6,494 nt of DNA from Bacteroidales bacterium (lineage in GTDB: Bacteria > Bacteroidota > Bacteroidia > Bacteroidales > UBA932): contig JABUTQ010000308.1 of NCBI GenBank assembly GCA_021443605.1, forward strand, positions 1 through 6,494, written 5' to 3'. Made by a program: the position numbers and the translations under genes. The first letter of the stretch is position 1. Each line of letters starts with the position of its first letter. The notes beneath the pieces were generated by a model. It saw nothing but the letters and a program-made list of their open reading frames with translations. It was not told the DNA's origin and did not search any database. Shown here piece by piece: positions 5,930 to 6,494 of this stretch.

Positions 5930-6494
5930 GCGAGAAACAATCCTGTAGCCGGGATTATAGATGATATTGACGGTGGCGTTATTTACAACGCCGCCGTTTT
6001 CTTTTCTGATGAAACGCATATTTGATTGAAGCAACGATTTAGGGTTCTCTTCAATCTTTTTGATAAAGCGTTTCCCATATTTGTCCAGAGTGGAGAAGAA
6101 GTAGGAGGCGATATCATAGCCTTGGAAGGCGTATGCCGTTGGCTCACAATTATATAGCGCTCTGTATCTGCGCACGAAATCCCTCACTGTCGCCTTGTTG
6201 TAATCGATGTAGTAGGGGAGAGAGATATGGGTGTTTGTCGAATGGAAAGACTCCACTTCAATGGACTCGAAATTGCGCAGTTTCTGACTGCAATAGAGGG
6301 ATACCTTGTATCCGAGGGAATCCTTTGCAAGGATGTTCGCATTTCTGACCATATCGGCTGTAATAGCCTCTTTTTCACTTCCTATGATGATATGGTTCTT
6401 ACCCTCGTGAGACATCTTCGACTTGATTACAGCATCTATCCCCCTGCCGTCGAGGATGCCGTATGACACCTCCTTGTATGGAAGTCCGTTGTTT
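5927..6494 (-). CDS. Type I periplasmic-binding-protein-like domain, C-terminal part (5' end outside window)
   Basis: The minus-strand frame is open to the window edge, giving 188 residues; a GTG at 6469 is just an internal valine codon. The sequence looks like the second lobe of a Leu/Ile/Val-binding-protein (Peripla_BP_6) fold: strand-helix alternation with HIIIGSEKEAITADMV (about 34-49), then THISLPYYIDY, FVRRYRALYNCEPTAYAFQGYD and a final strand pair ending at the stop. The signature PTAYAFQGYDIASYF is what I associate with Bacteroidota proteins that join an N-terminal LysM domain to this fold, usually annotated as LysM or ABC-transporter substrate-binding proteins. That N-terminus is outside the window, so the LysM domain is inference. 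Such proteins would be periplasmic and may sense or bind small ligands; the ligand is unknown. The gene converges on nagB with two bases between stop codons. The nagB terminator hairpin lies within its coding sequence. Confidence 0.8.
   Translation of the reverse strand, partial: NNGLPYKEVSYGILDGRGIDAVIKSKMSHEGKNHIIIGSEKEAITADMVRNANILAKDSLGYKVSLYCSQKLRNFESIEVESFHSTNTHISLPYYIDYNKATVRDFVRRYRALYNCEPTAYAFQGYDIASYFFSTLDKYGKRFIKKIEENPKSLLQSNMRFIRKENGGVVNNATVNIIYNPGYRIVSR
5970..6005 (+). terminator. Strong intrinsic terminator of nagB, inside the opposing gene
   Basis: An 11-bp stem, ACGGTGGCGTT at 5970-5980 against AACGCCGCCGT at 5987-5997, has a single G-T wobble and a 6-base loop. It is followed by TTTCTTTT to 6005. 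It begins 45 bases past the nagB stop. The opposite direction has no T-run after the stem, so it should stop only plus-strand transcription. On the minus strand the same bases encode residues NGGVVNNATV of the binding-protein C-terminus. Confidence 0.85.

Noticed and set aside
1..6494. Search for CRISPR arrays, insertion sequences, tRNA or rRNA genes, riboswitches, attachment sites and phage or defence genes.
   Set aside because: No regularly spaced repeats, transposase motifs, terminal inverted repeats, cloverleaf sequences or foreign-looking base composition were seen; the window is densely coding with recognisable housekeeping genes.

Overview
This looks like an ordinary housekeeping stretch of a Bacteroidales (phylum Bacteroidota) chromosome. 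The supporting signs are a Bacteroidota-type omega subunit next to a BamD lipoprotein, two copies of the phylum's TAnnTTTG promoter -7 element, A-rich or unremarkable translation starts instead of clear Shine-Dalgarno sites, and a binding-protein C-terminus of a kind I associate with Bacteroides LysM/periplasmic-binding proteins. I cannot place the organism to genus. Seven genes run on the plus strand and one partial gene runs on the minus strand. Almost all of the window is coding, and there is no gene-free stretch longer than about 100 bases.

Layout: (1) 1-486 is the 3' end of a sensor histidine kinase, covering the linker and ATPase domain. (2) A short promoter region leads into trxB (527-1450), thioredoxin reductase. 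(3) After 50 bp comes a tight group: bamD (outer-membrane assembly lipoprotein), rpoZ (RNA polymerase omega) and an unrecognised lipoprotein of 244 residues, closed by a clear intrinsic terminator at 3398-3431. (4) A new promoter abutting that terminator drives recN (3479-5080, DNA repair ATPase), followed 34 bp later by nagB (5115-5924, glucosamine-6-phosphate deaminase). (5) On the minus strand, the 3' end of a type I periplasmic-binding-protein-like gene (5927-6494) converges on nagB with only two bases between the stop codons.

The genes do not form one pathway. They cover redox homeostasis, outer-membrane biogenesis, transcription, recombination repair and amino-sugar catabolism. bamD-rpoZ-lipoprotein and recN-nagB are the two likely transcription units. 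Several starts were moved inward from TTG or GTG codons to the ATG that fits the family and the promoter.

I found no mobile element, CRISPR array, RNA gene or evident novel system. The observations most worth a second look are the nagB terminator hairpin lying inside the coding sequence of the opposing gene, with a weaker reciprocal hairpin in the nagB 3' end, and the unassigned lipoprotein between rpoZ and recN.
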